Assembly: GCA_003415625.1 (NCBI GenBank) | Contig: PYIU01000007.1 | Span: 558,001 to 622,000, forward strand | Source: Aquanectria penicillioides | Lineage: Eukaryota; Ascomycota; Sordariomycetes; Hypocreales; Nectriaceae | Length of the DNA: 64,000 nucleotides | Reading direction: 5' to 3' | Shown: positions 34,290-45,895 of the stretch, piece by piece | Layout: each line of letters begins with the position of its first letter | How positions within the stretch are numbered: position 1 is the first letter of the stretch | Notes under the pieces: generated by a model | Databases searched by the model: none | Told to the model about the DNA's origin: nothing | What the model saw: only the letters and a program-made list of their open reading frames with translations | Made by a program: the position numbers and the translations under genes

Positions 34290-36025
34290 CTAATCAAACA
34301 CGGAACCCTTTGACCACCTCGATCTCGCCCTAATACTCTTTCCATAAATATAAAACACAAATGGCACAGGAATCAGGAGAGCCGCAAAGCCACCCGTGAT
34401 GCTGGAAGCCGGCCCAACCCCAATATTATGATACATGGGCGTGACGACGAGGGGGAAAGCTCCTGCGAACAATGATCGTAGAAAGGTATTGGCTGCAACA
34501 GCTGATGCTGCGTACATTTGGAATGTATCAACCAGATAGTTTAATGCGGCCTGGAAGATGGTGAAGAACCCAGTGCCAAGCATGACCAGCCCAAGGCAGG
34601 GGACAATCCAGTGGACATCTTTGTGTGCGGTCCATCCTGTGAGAAATTGGCCTCCACTAAAGAGGACTGATCCGACCATCATTGGCGGCAGCCGCTTCTC
34701 AGGAACGGCCCGGTTTCCGGCTGCGCGATAAGCCTTGTTGTACAGCAATTGGTTGTAGATGTTGGCCACGCATCCAAAGATGGCGCCAATGAGAATGCAT
34801 AGAAATGGCAATTCAGCCACAAATGCACCCCATCCTCTCATCTCGCCAAAGATGATCGGGATGGACCCCAACTGCATGTAAAGGATACCATAGCAAAAAC
34901 TTGCGTATAAAGCCACCAGGAAGCAGATGGGTGTTGTAAGGAGCTGAATTGGTCTGACCAAGAATTTCTGAGCCAGCTGTGTTATGCTGACATCCCATTC
35001 TTCAAACTTCGCGTGCAAGGCCCAGTTGCCCGTATCATGACGCAAACGACGAGCCTTGTACACTAGCAACTTAGGCGGATAGCTCTCATCCGTGAAAATA
35101 ACGGCGAATATTAATACGACCGCTTGGATGATACCTGTCAAGTATTCGGTCCAGCGCCAACCCAGTGAAGGTTGCTGTACAAATGCAGCCGAGACAATTG
35201 GTCCTTTGGAACTGTTAGCTTTGAAGATAATCACGAAGCAGATAAAAACTTACCTAGTACGGGTCCATTGACGATGGCCATTGCATAGCCAGCCATGGCG
35301 ATACCTCTCTCGGACGGTAAAAAGAGGTCTCCTAGAACACCTCCCGTGTTTGTCACAGGAGCAGATGCGAAAAAAGCGCCAAAGAATCGTGTCAACATCA
35401 GGGTCTGGAAGTCCTTTGCTGTAGCGCTTCCGAAACTGAAGCAGATGGCGATAAACATAGGTACAAGTACAGCGACTCGTCTGCCGTACACCTCGCTGAG
35501 AGGAGCCCAAAGCAAAGGTCCGATACCAAATCCAAAAAGGAAGAGAGTTGTGCCGAGGGTTGAAACTTGGTTGCTCACGTGGAAGTGCTCGGCAATTTCC
35601 CGTGTACCGGCGGAGTACGCTGAAGAGGCCCATGTCGCTGTTCCGGTAACAAGGCCATAGAGCATTGTTGTTACGACCTTTTTGTGGGTAGGCCAGTTTT
35701 TGGGGTGATACGGGTCGTCGGGGCCTTCAAAATCAACGATTTGGTCCTCAGTAGTTTTCACATGAGACAACGGGTGAGTGAACTGAGGAATGGGCCGAGA
35801 TCGGATGCGCGAGATCATCGATTCTCGTCGCGAAACTGTTCGAGCCAAACCAATCCCAGTTGCTGAGACTGCAGCATTTGCATAAGTGGTGGTGGTTCTT
35901 GCTGAGTGCAAATCGGTACCATTTTCAACACTCGTATCGGATGATTCCCCATCAGTTGATTCTGCATCTGAGCGAGGAGCTACGTGAGTTGAAATCTGGA
36001 CGTTTTCGGTACTGGCGACTGTCAT
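34290..36025 (-). CDS. MFS transporter, DHA1 drug/polyamine H+ antiporter type
   Basis: This 12-TM major facilitator of 561 aa has exons 36025-35254 and 35203-34290 joined across a 50-nt intron (gtaagt...ccaaag). A long polar Ser/Thr-rich cytoplasmic head of about 100 residues precedes the hallmark DPYHPKNWP. Then come TM1-TM6 with the family motifs GPLLWAPLSEVYGRR (antiporter/DHA1 signature) and FFGAFFASAPVTNTGG. A central loop carries YKARRLRHDTGNWALHAKFEEW, typical of the Tpo/Flu1-like subgroup, and the second six-helix half follows. Likely role: plasma-membrane export of drugs, polyamines or a metabolite. The adjacent FAD monooxygenase makes a small detoxification unit possible, but the two genes converge and share no visible promoter. 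Confidence 0.9.
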
Positions 36026-37665
36026 GCTTAGTAAATCGATGAAAGTTCTTTTTTTCGGACTGATTCCGATGAATGAATGAGGTCCACAACTTAAAAAATT
36101 TTACCCCAAAGGAGGCCTTGACGCGTTTAATATATCATGGCCGTCCGATTTTCGGATTCATCCCATTAGTTTTTATTTCCGAAATAGCCGAGAAGCGAGT
36201 TGTCGCGTGAACACGCTATTCCAGCTATGACGCTATGTAAGGCCTCTAAACAGGTAATTTTCGGGGGCCTTGTTGGTTCAGGAACGCATGCCGAACTTCC
36301 GGAACGACTCATACTCGGAGATATCGGCACCGAATCGGCCAAATTCTCGACTACAATAGGACATGTTTCCACTAGAAGTTATTAGTTATGTTTCATAATA
36401 TCTCTTTGTTCAGATTTTGGCATTAACTGTAGTGAGGCGAATTTTGTCAAAAAAAAAAAATTTCCGCAATATGCTGATTTTGTGACGTCTGGTGACGCGT
36501 TCCTAGCGCCGAAGCACAAGCCGATGTAGTGCTCAGAGTTTAGACCATCCCGTCGTGAAAGTTAGATAGCTGGTGTTGAGTCAACCGCAAAATATATATG
36601 GCATTGCATGAATCGGGTAATACAATAAAATGGCATATTCTGTTACAGGTACAATTCCGTCTTTATTCTCGTGGTTGTTAGAACTTCCCCCCTCTTTGGC
36701 CTTTGTTGACAGATGCATGATTAGCTCCAGCCTTGTGAAAAGATAGATAACACAACCAAATATACCTTTATATTCAACTTCGAACAGGCTAGGCTCTCAC
36801 TGTTTCATTCGGCTCAAGTGGTGTCAGTGGTCGGAGACTTTCGGCTGCGCGTTACATCTGAATTAATCAGCATGCAGATGATGGGTCTCAGGTTACCCCA
36901 GTGTGTCTTGATTTTGTTTTACAATCTTTTCCGACCTCATTGAAGCTTCTCAATACTACCCATCTCGTGCAATTAATTCTGCTGTGACATTTCCCACCTC
37001 ATAACATGTTTCGTGCCCTGGGTTGACGTTCCCGACCGATTCCTGCCTACCATCAATGTGACGACTGCTGTGCACAGGTGACAGGATGATATCTCCCTAC
37101 TGGTTTCCTCATATTTTCAGGTGAGTCTGTGCATTGGCTGCCTGCTGACATGGGCACCATCTTCATGATATGAACCAATTGAGGCGATAAATTCCGCATT
37201 TTCCACATTAGAGGCGAAGCTGGCAGTTCGAATATCGAATATTATTCGTCAGCGCCAATTGTTTGCTTTTAGAGTCTCGTGTTAGCATTGGCGAATTAAT
37301 AAAAACAGATGCAGGTGGCTCCGACTCCAATCAGGAAATGAGATGGAACCACACATTCCGAGGAGGCGCATTGAATTTGTGGTTTTCAACATGCAGGCCT
37401 CTGTTCGTCCATCCAATAAAAGCACGGGACAAATCGCCACGTCTTTCGTTTTTTGCATTTCAGCTTTCCATTGCAGGCCCCCGTTTCAGTCTTCGACCAA
37501 TGGCACACTTCAATTCCCCGCTGTTGGGCGCGGAACTTCATCGTGCAAGGATATGTCTAGTTATTTGCTGCATACATAATACCTCCCCTATGCTTTTTCC
37601 ATGCCAAAGTAATTTGCTCTTGCAATCTTACTTTTCGTCAGCTCCCGTTTGGCAAGCTTTGCGCC
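36026..37665. other. Intergenic, divergent promoters
   Basis: 1.6 kb without a supported gene, including a 12-A run near 36450. The start of a 138-codon ORF at 37263 has no recognised motif and runs into the dynamin 5' region. Confidence 0.5.
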
Positions 37666-40600
37666 ATGAACGAAGTTAACTTGGACTCTAAAGTCTTGAG
37701 TCAGCTCGCTCATGACCAAAAGCTGGTCCTCGCCGCCATCGCCAAGTTGCGGGGTGTAGGGGTTGGCAGATCGGTCCAACTTCCTCAAATTGTTGTCGTG
37801 GGTGACCGATCATCTGGGAAAAGCTCCGTTCTGAGGGCGATCTCTCGCCTTTTCTTCCCCATTAAAGATGACAGGTGCACCCAGTTTCCAACAGAATTGA
37901 TACTCCGCAAGGATCCCCGGGAAGAGATTATCGTCAGCGTCAGCGACGCTAGCCAACAACTGGTCTTCAATCAGAAAGGATTCAGCACAGATGACCTACC
38001 CAAACTTGTCAATGCGGCGACGAAGCTGATAAGGCTTGATGATAGCCCTGACTCTGTTTCTGAGGACACTCTTCGACTCGAAATCTCAGGCCCAGAGCTC
38101 GAGTGGCTTTCACTTATCGATCTACCTGGTCCTGGCCCAAGCGACCAGACGGAAGAAGTGGTAAACTCGATTTCCCGACTTACAAAACGATATTTGATCC
38201 CTCAAAATAATATCATTCTGGCCGTTGTTTCTGCTGAAAACAAAACTACTCGACACAGGGTGCTTGACGAGGTCCGGAAGCATGATCCAGAAGGTGATCG
38301 CACGATGGGGATAATTACAAAAGCCGACACACTTACTCCTGGAACCGAAGATTTGGAGAAATTTATCAATCTTGCCAGCAACCGAAACACCGCAAGTGTC
38401 CTCAAACATGGCTGGCATGTTCTGAGAAACAGGAATGCGAAGGAAAACCGCGAGACAAAATCGGTTACTCCCAAGTTAACAGATCAACAAAGAGATGAGA
38501 GAGAATCCCGGCTTTTTGAATCAGGATCGTGGGGCGGCCTTTCATCAAGCAGCAAAGGAGTTCATTCCTTACGGTCAAAACTTAGCAAGATTCTTGCAAA
38601 GAATTTACAGCTCAGCTTGCCCAAATTGATTGATGAAATTGAGAAAAAGCTTGCAATCCAACAGGAAAGGTTACAGTCGCTAGGGAAATCTCGAGAGAGC
38701 CCGGTAGAGCTTCAGCAATATCTCCTGTATGTTGCAGATCGTCTACGGGATCTCACTCGGGCATCTATCAAAGGGAACTATGATGACACTTTTTTCAATG
38801 GCCTGCAATTGTGTAAGTTGGATGGAGAACATGGTCTTAGTGACCCACGCAAACTGCGATCAGCTGTTAGGAACCTGAACAGGGCCTTCGACACGGTCAT
38901 TTCAGTGCGGGGACCAAAGCTGTTTGTGGTTGGTGACGGGGACACTCAGTCTGAGAATGAAAGCAATCGAAGTATGACTGAATCAACAAAGGAGTGGATG
39001 GATCTCTTCCAAGTGGAAGACCCGGAACGGATTCGCTGGAGCGACTTGAAATCAAAGCTGGAGCTCCAATTATCAACGAGTCAAGGAACTGAGTTCCCAG
39101 GCTCCCCTAATGACAAGCTTGCGATTGAGTTATTCCGTGAACAATCACAAAGATGGCGCACAATTGCTGCAAGATACATAGAATTGGCCACAGATGCTGC
39201 GAAAGTGTTTGTTGAGCTGGTTTTACAACACGTCACCGTGGCTAACGAGAGGACCCACGACGCGGTCATGGCTGATTACGTTGAGCCGTTTTTTGAGAAA
39301 AGAGAGAAAGAGCTCGCCAATAAACTGGACGAATTGCTCATGCATTATGAACAGGGTGAAGCAATATGCTTGGAAGACGAGTTCCAGAGCAGACTATCTC
39401 TGCATACGAAACAACACCTCGGGGGCCAAGTTAACGACCTACTGGCGTCAGCGCTTTCAAGTCCATTTCTAGCGAGGACACCAGAAGCTATCAGGACAAC
39501 AATCTTCCGTGCAATCATGGGCGCTTCGGATAGCAAAGTTAGCCAGGACGCAGCAGAAAGAGTGTTGTCGATCATGACAATTTACTATGAGGTTTGATCG
39601 ACCTAAATGGCGAAGAGTTTCATATATTAACAAGATGAGCAGATGTCCCTCAAAACATTTACCGACAATATTACCATTTTGGCTGTGGAAAACTGTCTTC
39701 TTTCGAAAATTCCGTCGCTTTTTACCTCGATTTCAGTACTTGGGATGAGCGAAGAAACTCTAGCGAAGCTCGCGGCTGAGACCCCAGAGATGTGCCGCGA
39801 GAGATCAACATTGAGCAAGGAGGTTGAAATTCTCAAATCAGAACTCCAGGTGTGCCGGAAGTATCGGCCCCGAAGTCAAATTTGTGAGTTCTTTTTAGGA
39901 CCTCACGTATACGAGTGCTAACGTTTCATAAACTCTAGCATCAAGAGTCAACATTCTGTCGACTGAGAATCCAACAATATCCAAGTTGGCGAAAGGAAGC
40001 CTAGGATCCCAAACCCAATCAACGACTGCAAATTCCACAGCATCAACTGATACAGGACGGAAATTGGACTTTGAAGAGCCATCTACACCATTGGTGACGC
40101 GCCGTAAACACAGTGATGCTGAAAATCGATCCCCAGTATTTAACAAATCAAGTGGCGGACTTCTCAGCCCCGTTCGCGGACCGCAGTTATTCGAGTATCT
40201 AAACTCTTTCGCTGATCCTAGCATTTCTGGAGCATATCAAGCCAGTGGATATCCGGGGTTCAATGGCTCAGGTGGAAACCTTTTCAATATGCCCAATATT
40301 CCTGGAGCCTCGACTTTTGGTGGCGGTGGGTTTGGCGGGCCTCTGTTTTCCAGTGGCACGGGTCTTGGGGCGACAGCTGGATCTTCAAGTGATGTTTTCA
40401 CTGACGGTGGAGCTGGAACATCTTCTAAACCAGACACTACGGCTACCAGCAAAGGTATGCATGAAGCATGACCATCATGAGGTAGTCACATCTTTAGCTA
40501 GGAGCTGATTGAGGTGTAGATGATCTTAAGAACACTTGGCCCCAATCATCATGGGTCCCCCATGAAGAAACAGACCCGCTGTGCTCGGATACGCGAATTC

Positions 40601-40686
40601 GGTTCCAGCACATTTGTTCTGCTCCTGTATACGATGGGTTTTCCCAAGAAGAATTACGACTGAACTATATGCAAGAGACGAAATAG
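37666..40686 (+). CDS. Mx-like dynamin GTPase with FG/nucleoporin-like C-terminal tail
   Basis: A 949-aa product from exons 37666-39591, 39643-39883, 39939-40454 and 40520-40686; introns of 51, 55 and 65 nt all preserve frame. The GTPase domain has G1 GDRSSGKSS, G3 DLPGPG and G4 TKAD. The middle/stalk region follows, and a GTPase effector-like segment (KTFTDNITILAVENCLL...EEVEIL-type helix) sits after the first intron. This is the layout of fungal Mx-like dynamins. There is no PH domain. Unusually, about 240 more residues follow: a Ser/Thr-rich linker (TPLVTRRKHSDAENRS), a Gly/Phe-rich stretch with FGGGGFGGPLF, and a terminal HICSAPVYDGFSQEELRLNY. That end resembles the 'SAMP.Y...S.EELRL.DY' motif seen in fungal Nup98-type and related FG proteins. 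The tail suggests a nuclear-envelope or pore connection, which is inference. Confidence 0.87.
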
Positions 40687-41244
40687 GCCCAGAAAAGATT
40701 GTATTGTAAAATTGTATCTTAAAAGTTTTAGGTAGGACTTATTGGTAACTGTAATGAGTACAGGCGCTTGAAATTTGGGTAATACGTAAACCTTCCGGCG
40801 AAGAGTCATCTAGTTCAAGTCATAAACCGCGTGGATAACGGTTGAGTAAAAACGACCAAAATCTGACTTTTTCATGTTTAGAGTCGTTGTTGAGCACTAT
40901 CCTGTCATAATTTAAATATAAATACCTAGGCACTATATTAGTCCCTTAATTCTTCGAAGGCATCCTATGACAATTACTTGACAGTCTGAAATGATTCAAT
41001 TTCAGCCTTGTTTAGATTCTTCGAGATTTTATCGGTCTTCCCCTGTCCAATGTATTCCTCTCACCCTTGTACTGCATCCCTGGAGCAAGTTTGATTTAGC
41101 GGCGGCCGCCGGCGGGGGAGGCTTCTAAATACGAGGTGCCAATCACTGATTAAATCATCGCCCTCCCCCGCATTGTTTAACTACCTTGCGCTTTTTCTTA
41201 ATCTCTTACAGCTTTTTTTTCTTTACCAAAACAATTAAATAAAG
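40687..41244. other. Intergenic
   Basis: About 560 bp between two plus-strand genes. A GC-rich ggcggccgccggcgggg block lies near 41100. Pyrimidine-rich sequence (ctttttctta, gctttttttt) precedes the F-box gene start. Confidence 0.45.
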
Positions 41245-42531
41245 ATGCGATACCCGATTTCAATCGAAAATTTGCCTCTTGAGTTATTGCGCTCAATTCT
41301 AAACTTTCTTGATGAAGTCAGGTCTTTGGCCAACACGACGCTGACTTGCCGCGCACTTCACGCAGCCATCATGGGAGACAGAAGTCGTATTATCAGTCAG
41401 GTTCTGAGAAACAGCGTCAACATAGATGCCATTCCAGAGGCATTAATTGTTCATCGATGCTCAGCAAAATATCGCAACACCCATCCCGATCGGCTCAATT
41501 TAAGTGATCATCAGATGGAAGAGATATGCCAATACGCGGTAGACTTCCTTGGTAATATGGCGAGGTTCGAATTGTCACTCATGGATTTGAGTTTGCACGA
41601 TGCGCTTCACATCGAGAGGTTTCATTTCTACGCGGCTGACTTTTCTGAACAATTTGTCCGAGCTTGTGCTACCGAGGATACCATGGGGAAGCTCACATCA
41701 AACCTGCAATCAAATCCGCCATCCCCAGGCGAGAGATGTCGAATTTTGCGATCATTGTATAGGTTTGAGCTCTATTCCAGACTCTTTGGCTGCCTGGTCA
41801 CCGACGGTGTGCGGGATTTAGCTCGAATCGCTTACTTCAATTCTTTTGCTCCCTGGGAAAATATGCAGCTCGGCTGTATTCACGACTTTCTTGGTCGGCA
41901 ATTAGTCCCGGTATTTAATGATATTGCGAAACATGATGTTGTATGGGGGCGATTCCGAGCCCCTTTCAACACAGATTTAGGGTCACCCTACGTACAGAAC
42001 CTTTTGTCGCTAGGACTACAAGAAATTCATAAAATCTCCAGCCTCGAGTCCTACGCTGACAGGGCGCGAGTTCTCTGCATTGAAGAACTGCCTCCAGATG
42101 TACATCCAAGTTTTCTTCATTCCGCTCTACAGGCCTTTGATGATCCATCAGAGCACGCCGAGCAAGCCGAAACTCTCCTTCGAAAAGGCGCCATCTGCCG
42201 CGACGAGGACCCTGATGCCAGTAGGTTCTGGAATATAACATATGAATTCCATAGCAACAATGAGCAACAAACACTGGGTATTTATACCGATTTCGATTGG
42301 GTATACCGCGAGCGGGGCTACTCGATGTGGGATGAGAGGAGACTCACAGAAGTGGGATTTTTTGACTCGGCATGGGAGTGGGACTGGGATCTATTTAGAA
42401 GCCCAGTCCCAGGCCCCGATACCCCATCTTTCGAGGATATGAAAAAGTCCTGGAGGGCGCGCGGTAGCATATATAACAGTGGAGGCCGGGGGGATTGGGA
42501 TGAAGGTGACGAAAGTCACGTTGTTTGGTAA
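41245..42531 (+). CDS. F-box-like protein
   Basis: A single-exon protein of 428 aa. Residues about 6-45 (SIENLPLELLRSILNFLDEVRSLANTTLTCRALH, given here only as LPLEL..IL.FLD...L....TCR.LH) form an F-box-like motif, the Skp1-binding part of SCF ubiquitin ligases. The rest is helical, without recognised repeats, and ends in an acidic, Trp-rich, aromatic tail (FFDSAWEWDWDLF). Such lineage-specific F-box proteins are numerous in filamentous fungi. The target is unknown. No TM or signal peptide. Confidence 0.75.
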   Translation: MRYPISIENLPLELLRSILNFLDEVRSLANTTLTCRALHAAIMGDRSRIISQVLRNSVNIDAIPEALIVHRCSAKYRNTHPDRLNLSDHQMEEICQYAVDFLGNMARFELSLMDLSLHDALHIERFHFYAADFSEQFVRACATEDTMGKLTSNLQSNPPSPGERCRILRSLYRFELYSRLFGCLVTDGVRDLARIAYFNSFAPWENMQLGCIHDFLGRQLVPVFNDIAKHDVVWGRFRAPFNTDLGSPYVQNLLSLGLQEIHKISSLESYADRARVLCIEELPPDVHPSFLHSALQAFDDPSEHAEQAETLLRKGAICRDEDPDASRFWNITYEFHSNNEQQTLGIYTDFDWVYRERGYSMWDERRLTEVGFFDSAWEWDWDLFRSPVPGPDTPSFEDMKKSWRARGSIYNSGGRGDWDEGDESHVVW

Positions 42532-42809
42532 TCTTCGCAATGGACTGCTGCTTCATATTATGGGGTTCCTTCACCAAGGCAGCGAAATATAAGCAATAGC
42601 TAGATTAGCCAGTCTTAACTGGATTCTGTATCCACTTGGATTGTGTGTCTTATTTGTGTTTCTTTCCCGCCACGATCAGAGATCCCATAACCGCAAACCT
42701 CATTTAAAGAGCATGAATGTCAATTTACAAGCTTCTTATTTTCTATGCAACATGGATCCACCTCCCTAAATGGTTTAATGCCACTAAGACCTACATCACG
42801 GGATTCGGT

Positions 42810-43608
42810 TTACCTCACATGATGAGTTGGAAAAATTAATGTGTCTGCTATGACAACGTTTTCCCTTCGAGTGGCTGCGAAAACAATCACTTCAGCAATA
42901 TCATTGGGCGTGAGAGGTTCGCAGCCCCTGCTTAGTGATTATCAAGTGGCCCTTAGTAGAATTAAGTTCATACTCGCGCGTATACGGCATCAGCCTTGGT
43001 TTTGTCCCCTCCGAATGGCACAATGGAAAATTCCCACTTTCGTCAGCTATTTTATTCCCCGTCAGAGCCAATAAATACTCACCGTCTCCACCTGCCCCGG
43101 GTCAATTTCGATCATTCTTCTTCGAGGTGCGATCAATTCCTTGCGTAGACTATCCGTAAAACTTCAGACCGCAGCTTCCGTAGCGCAGTAGATGCTGCCG
43201 CCAACATATGGTTCGCGCCCTACAATACTACCAATGTTGATATCTCCAGATCCGTCATTTGGTCTTTCTTTGAAGATGGGGAGGACTGTTTGAGTGATAC
43301 GTATTAGGCCGCTCACATTCGTTGCGAACATGATATTTAGATCTTCTTCGGTCATATTTGGAGCCTAGGCGACGCCTCGAACAAGACTACCTTATCAGCC
43401 TTACTGACATCTAGCATGAGAGCGAAGACTTCAGCGCCACCATTGGTTTCGTTCTCGATCTGTAAGACCAACTATCTAATGCCTTTAATCGTCTTGTCAC
43501 AACAACAAATCTCAGGTTCGAGGGCAATGTACGAGCGAATTCCAATGCTGTACTTCTTCCAATTCCGGAGGAGGCTCCGGTGATCAGAATCGTCTTCCAG
43601 CGATTCAT
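42810..43608 (-). pseudogene. Decayed SDR (YMR226C-like 3-hydroxy acid dehydrogenase)
   Basis: This is the relic of an NADP-dependent short-chain dehydrogenase related to yeast YMR226C/Ydf1. The start M-NRWKTILITGASSGIGRSTALE carries the intact GxxxGxG cofactor motif. Then VFALMLDVSKADKV is followed by a gap: the expected NNAG segment is missing. The next blocks are [19 protein letters not shown] and [11 protein letters not shown], where the active-site YxxxK Lys reads Glu. An in-frame TGA at 43164-43166 follows, where relatives have Arg (CGA to TGA fits). After the stop come SFTDSLRKELI, a degraded intron, GDKTKADAVY, and in another frame [26 protein letters not shown]. So it has a deletion, a nonsense change, a lost catalytic residue and frame changes. 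A cluster palindrome remains about 200 bp upstream. Confidence 0.85.
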
Positions 43609-44223
43609 GGTGAAGATAGTGGAGAACACATCGTAGTCATTGATAATGGATAGAAATTGAAATCTCCCAAGAGCCGAAATCTTCATTATAATAAGTTGCC
43701 ATAAATCTAAATCCAGCCATAGCCTCCTGAAAGTTGGCTCGTTCCGAAGCAGACTCTCCTATGCCATTGTAAAACGCAAGCAGCGCACAAGTACTCCCCC
43801 TTAGACTCGGCCGAGATTACTGTTGATCTATACACTACTATCTATCGGGCTTCGGAGCTTTCCTAGTTGCAGATTCTTCTTACGCTCAACGTGATATGCA
43901 TCGGTTCCTTCATGGGGCATCCCATTCTCGAATCGCAAGTCATTCATATTTTTGTCGCGCGACTATGGTTGATCCCTGGAATGAGTATTCTAGAAATGCC
44001 ATATTGAATTGCTAGAGTGTCTGTTATGATCGAAGGCCAACACTAAAAACTCCCGCTGTTCAATATTTAAGACTTGACTTCATGGTTTATTTTATCAAAG
44101 TTGCAATGAGCATTGAAACTGAATCACCAGGGCCTGTCATTTTGCTGTAGGTTCTGAGACATTCATTGGCATAAAAGTTCGTCTTGACAAATCCTAAAAC
44201 ACTGCATAAAGCTATACCTTCAC
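43609..44223. other. Intergenic between SDR relic and dioxygenase
   Basis: Holds the SDR-side promoter with one CTCGGCCGAG palindrome, and the 3' flank of the dioxygenase. No other supported feature. Confidence 0.5.
43806..43815. promoter_or_regulatory. CTCGGCCGAG palindrome (upstream of SDR relic)
   Basis: A perfect 10-bp palindrome, extended to ACTCGGCCGAGATT, lies about 198 bp before the SDR start. The CGG/CCG halves are what Zn2Cys6 regulators bind. Confidence 0.6.
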
Positions 44224-45420
44224 CTAGGCTTTGACTAGCGAGAAGTTCACAGTTCCAGAGCCATTGGCTACACCCATATGCTCTACAGCATGGATGACCT
44301 TTCCGAGTGACTCGAGGTCCACATCATTCTTACCGACCCAGTTATTCTTAGCATCTTCCTTCTGTGACATGTACAGTCTAGCCAGCTGGTACTGTCCAGC
44401 TGTAATTGTAGCAGCATTCTGGTTCTTGGACAGGGTGCCATCTGTGTTCCCCTGAAGGATCTCCAGCGTAGCGTCTTGAAGCCCAAATGTAAGGTTTATG
44501 CATTTGAATGTTTAGAGTATTACATACCTTTGTTTGCATTCAGGAAGTAAGCCATAGACCAACGATCCTGGTCAATGGGTAGGTTATCGAACGAGATCTT
44601 GTGGAGAGTTGACTTCAGAGCCTTGCCACTCCACAACGACATCGCATCACCAACGTTGACCACAACGCCACCAGGAATTAAAGGTACAGGCATCCACTTC
44701 TTGGAGGGGGTCTCAACCTCAAGTCCACCAGAGCAAGCCCACACAAAGGTCAAGGAGCCCCAATCGGTGTGAGAGTAAAGGCGTGGAAATCTGGGGTCGG
44801 GCTGCTTTTCAAGTTTTGGGTAGTGCAACATTCGAAGGACGTCACCTGGGCCACTTGCAGCGTCGTGCGCAGATGAGAAGTAGTCTTCGGGCAGGCCAAA
44901 GTGCGTTGCAAATACTCGAAGCAGCTTCAGACCCAGGTTATGAGCGGCAGCCTTGAACGCTTCAACGTCTGCTCGTTTCTCAGCATTCCACCAGCTGGGA
45001 ATATTGCTTCCCTTGGCAACGTCGCCCTTCAGCCCGCCAAAAACCATGGATTCATTGACTCCGATACTGGATGAGGTTAAATATTGTGTTGCATGATGTA
45101 GAGCGGGAGGACAGCTCACGTGGAATTCTTCAGGTCATAGCCGAGTTGGCGTTGATCAATGGTGCGTTCCGACTTGACAGCAAGGGGCTGGTCACAGAAA
45201 GATTGGTGCTAGTGAAACGAGTTAGAAGTCATGCCATGTACAAGGGAAATAGGATGCCTACAAGTTCAAACATGCGATCAACAGTGGTCTCGGGTATTCC
45301 ATGACCTGTCAAAATCATGAAACCCCAGTTCGTGCATGCATCAACGATTTCTGCCCAAAGTGGATCAAGTCCATCCTGGTGGTTGGATAAATCGATGACA
45401 GGAAATACTTCAGAAGTCAT
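44224..45420 (-). CDS. 2-oxoglutarate/Fe(II) dioxygenase, isopenicillin N synthase-like
   Basis: A 345-aa oxygenase in four exons (45420-45262, 45208-45120, 45066-44528, 44474-44224) with three introns of 53 nt each. The N-terminal DIOX_N part is VIDLSN...NWGFMILTGHGI. The core has the iron ligands His and Asp in SHTDWGS and the distal His in STLHKIS, with QDRWSMAYF giving the Arg-x-Ser that holds 2-oxoglutarate. It would hydroxylate, desaturate or cyclise a small molecule in the cytosol. It is divergent to the Zn2Cys6 regulator, and two palindromes lie about 190 and 320 bp upstream of the start. The same superfamily includes pyrimidine hydroxylases and many secondary-metabolite enzymes, so the substrate is open. 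Confidence 0.92.
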
Positions 45421-45611
45421 GATGTCTGCTCTGCTATTGAGTTGTATGTCGGCTTCAAAGTCCCACTGTAGGAACTGGCTGTTTATCCGGGTTGATTTAA
45501 TTGGGGAATTCTACCATAGCTTCTATACTTGCCTTTATCTTTGTTGATAATAGGGCTTCAGCGCCGGACACCTTGAGTGAAGGAATTCAGACAGTGAGGG
45601 ATGTATCAGCA

Positions 45612-45621
45612 CTCGGCCGAG
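45612..45621. promoter_or_regulatory. CTCGGCCGAG palindrome (dioxygenase promoter)
   Basis: ACTCGGCCGAGATTG is identical over 14 bases (ACTCGGCCGAGATT) to the site at 43805. It is about 192 bp before the dioxygenase start. Confidence 0.65.
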
Positions 45622-45740
45622 ATTGCACTACACAGTACTCTAATGCGGATGATGGATCATAATTGGCAGAGATGCGATGGGGCCGCGAATCTCGGATGCT
45701 AAAGGCTTGGCTCCACAGGAGTTTGAGGGCGATGTCAGGA

Positions 45741-45750
45741 CTCGCCCGAG
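45741..45750. promoter_or_regulatory. CTCGCCCGAG near-palindrome (shared promoter)
   Basis: ACTCGCCCGAGATAG is a one-base variant of the cluster motif in the spacer between dioxygenase and regulator. Confidence 0.6.
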
Positions 45751-45854
45751 ATAGCGCAAGACACGATAAGCATCTCGCCCGCATGCTTATCTAGATCACG
45801 CCAATGTCATGACACGTAAGATAAGGTGGAGAGCTCAACCACAAAAAGGATAAA

Positions 45855-45864
45855 CTCGCCCGAG
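45855..45864. promoter_or_regulatory. CTCGCCCGAG near-palindrome (regulator promoter)
   Basis: AACTCGCCCGAGTT lies 32-80 bp before the regulator's two possible starts, a position consistent with autoregulation. Confidence 0.6.
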
Positions 45865-45895
45865 TTGTACATCGTTCTCATCCTGGTGCGACGAC

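Larger units (their letters stand above)
45421..45895. promoter_or_regulatory. Bidirectional promoter of dioxygenase and Zn2Cys6 regulator
   Basis: A 475-bp spacer carries three full CTCG(G/C)CCGAG palindromes (45612, 45741, 45855) and a partial ctcgcccg at 45774-45781. This is the densest part of the motif set. Confidence 0.7.
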
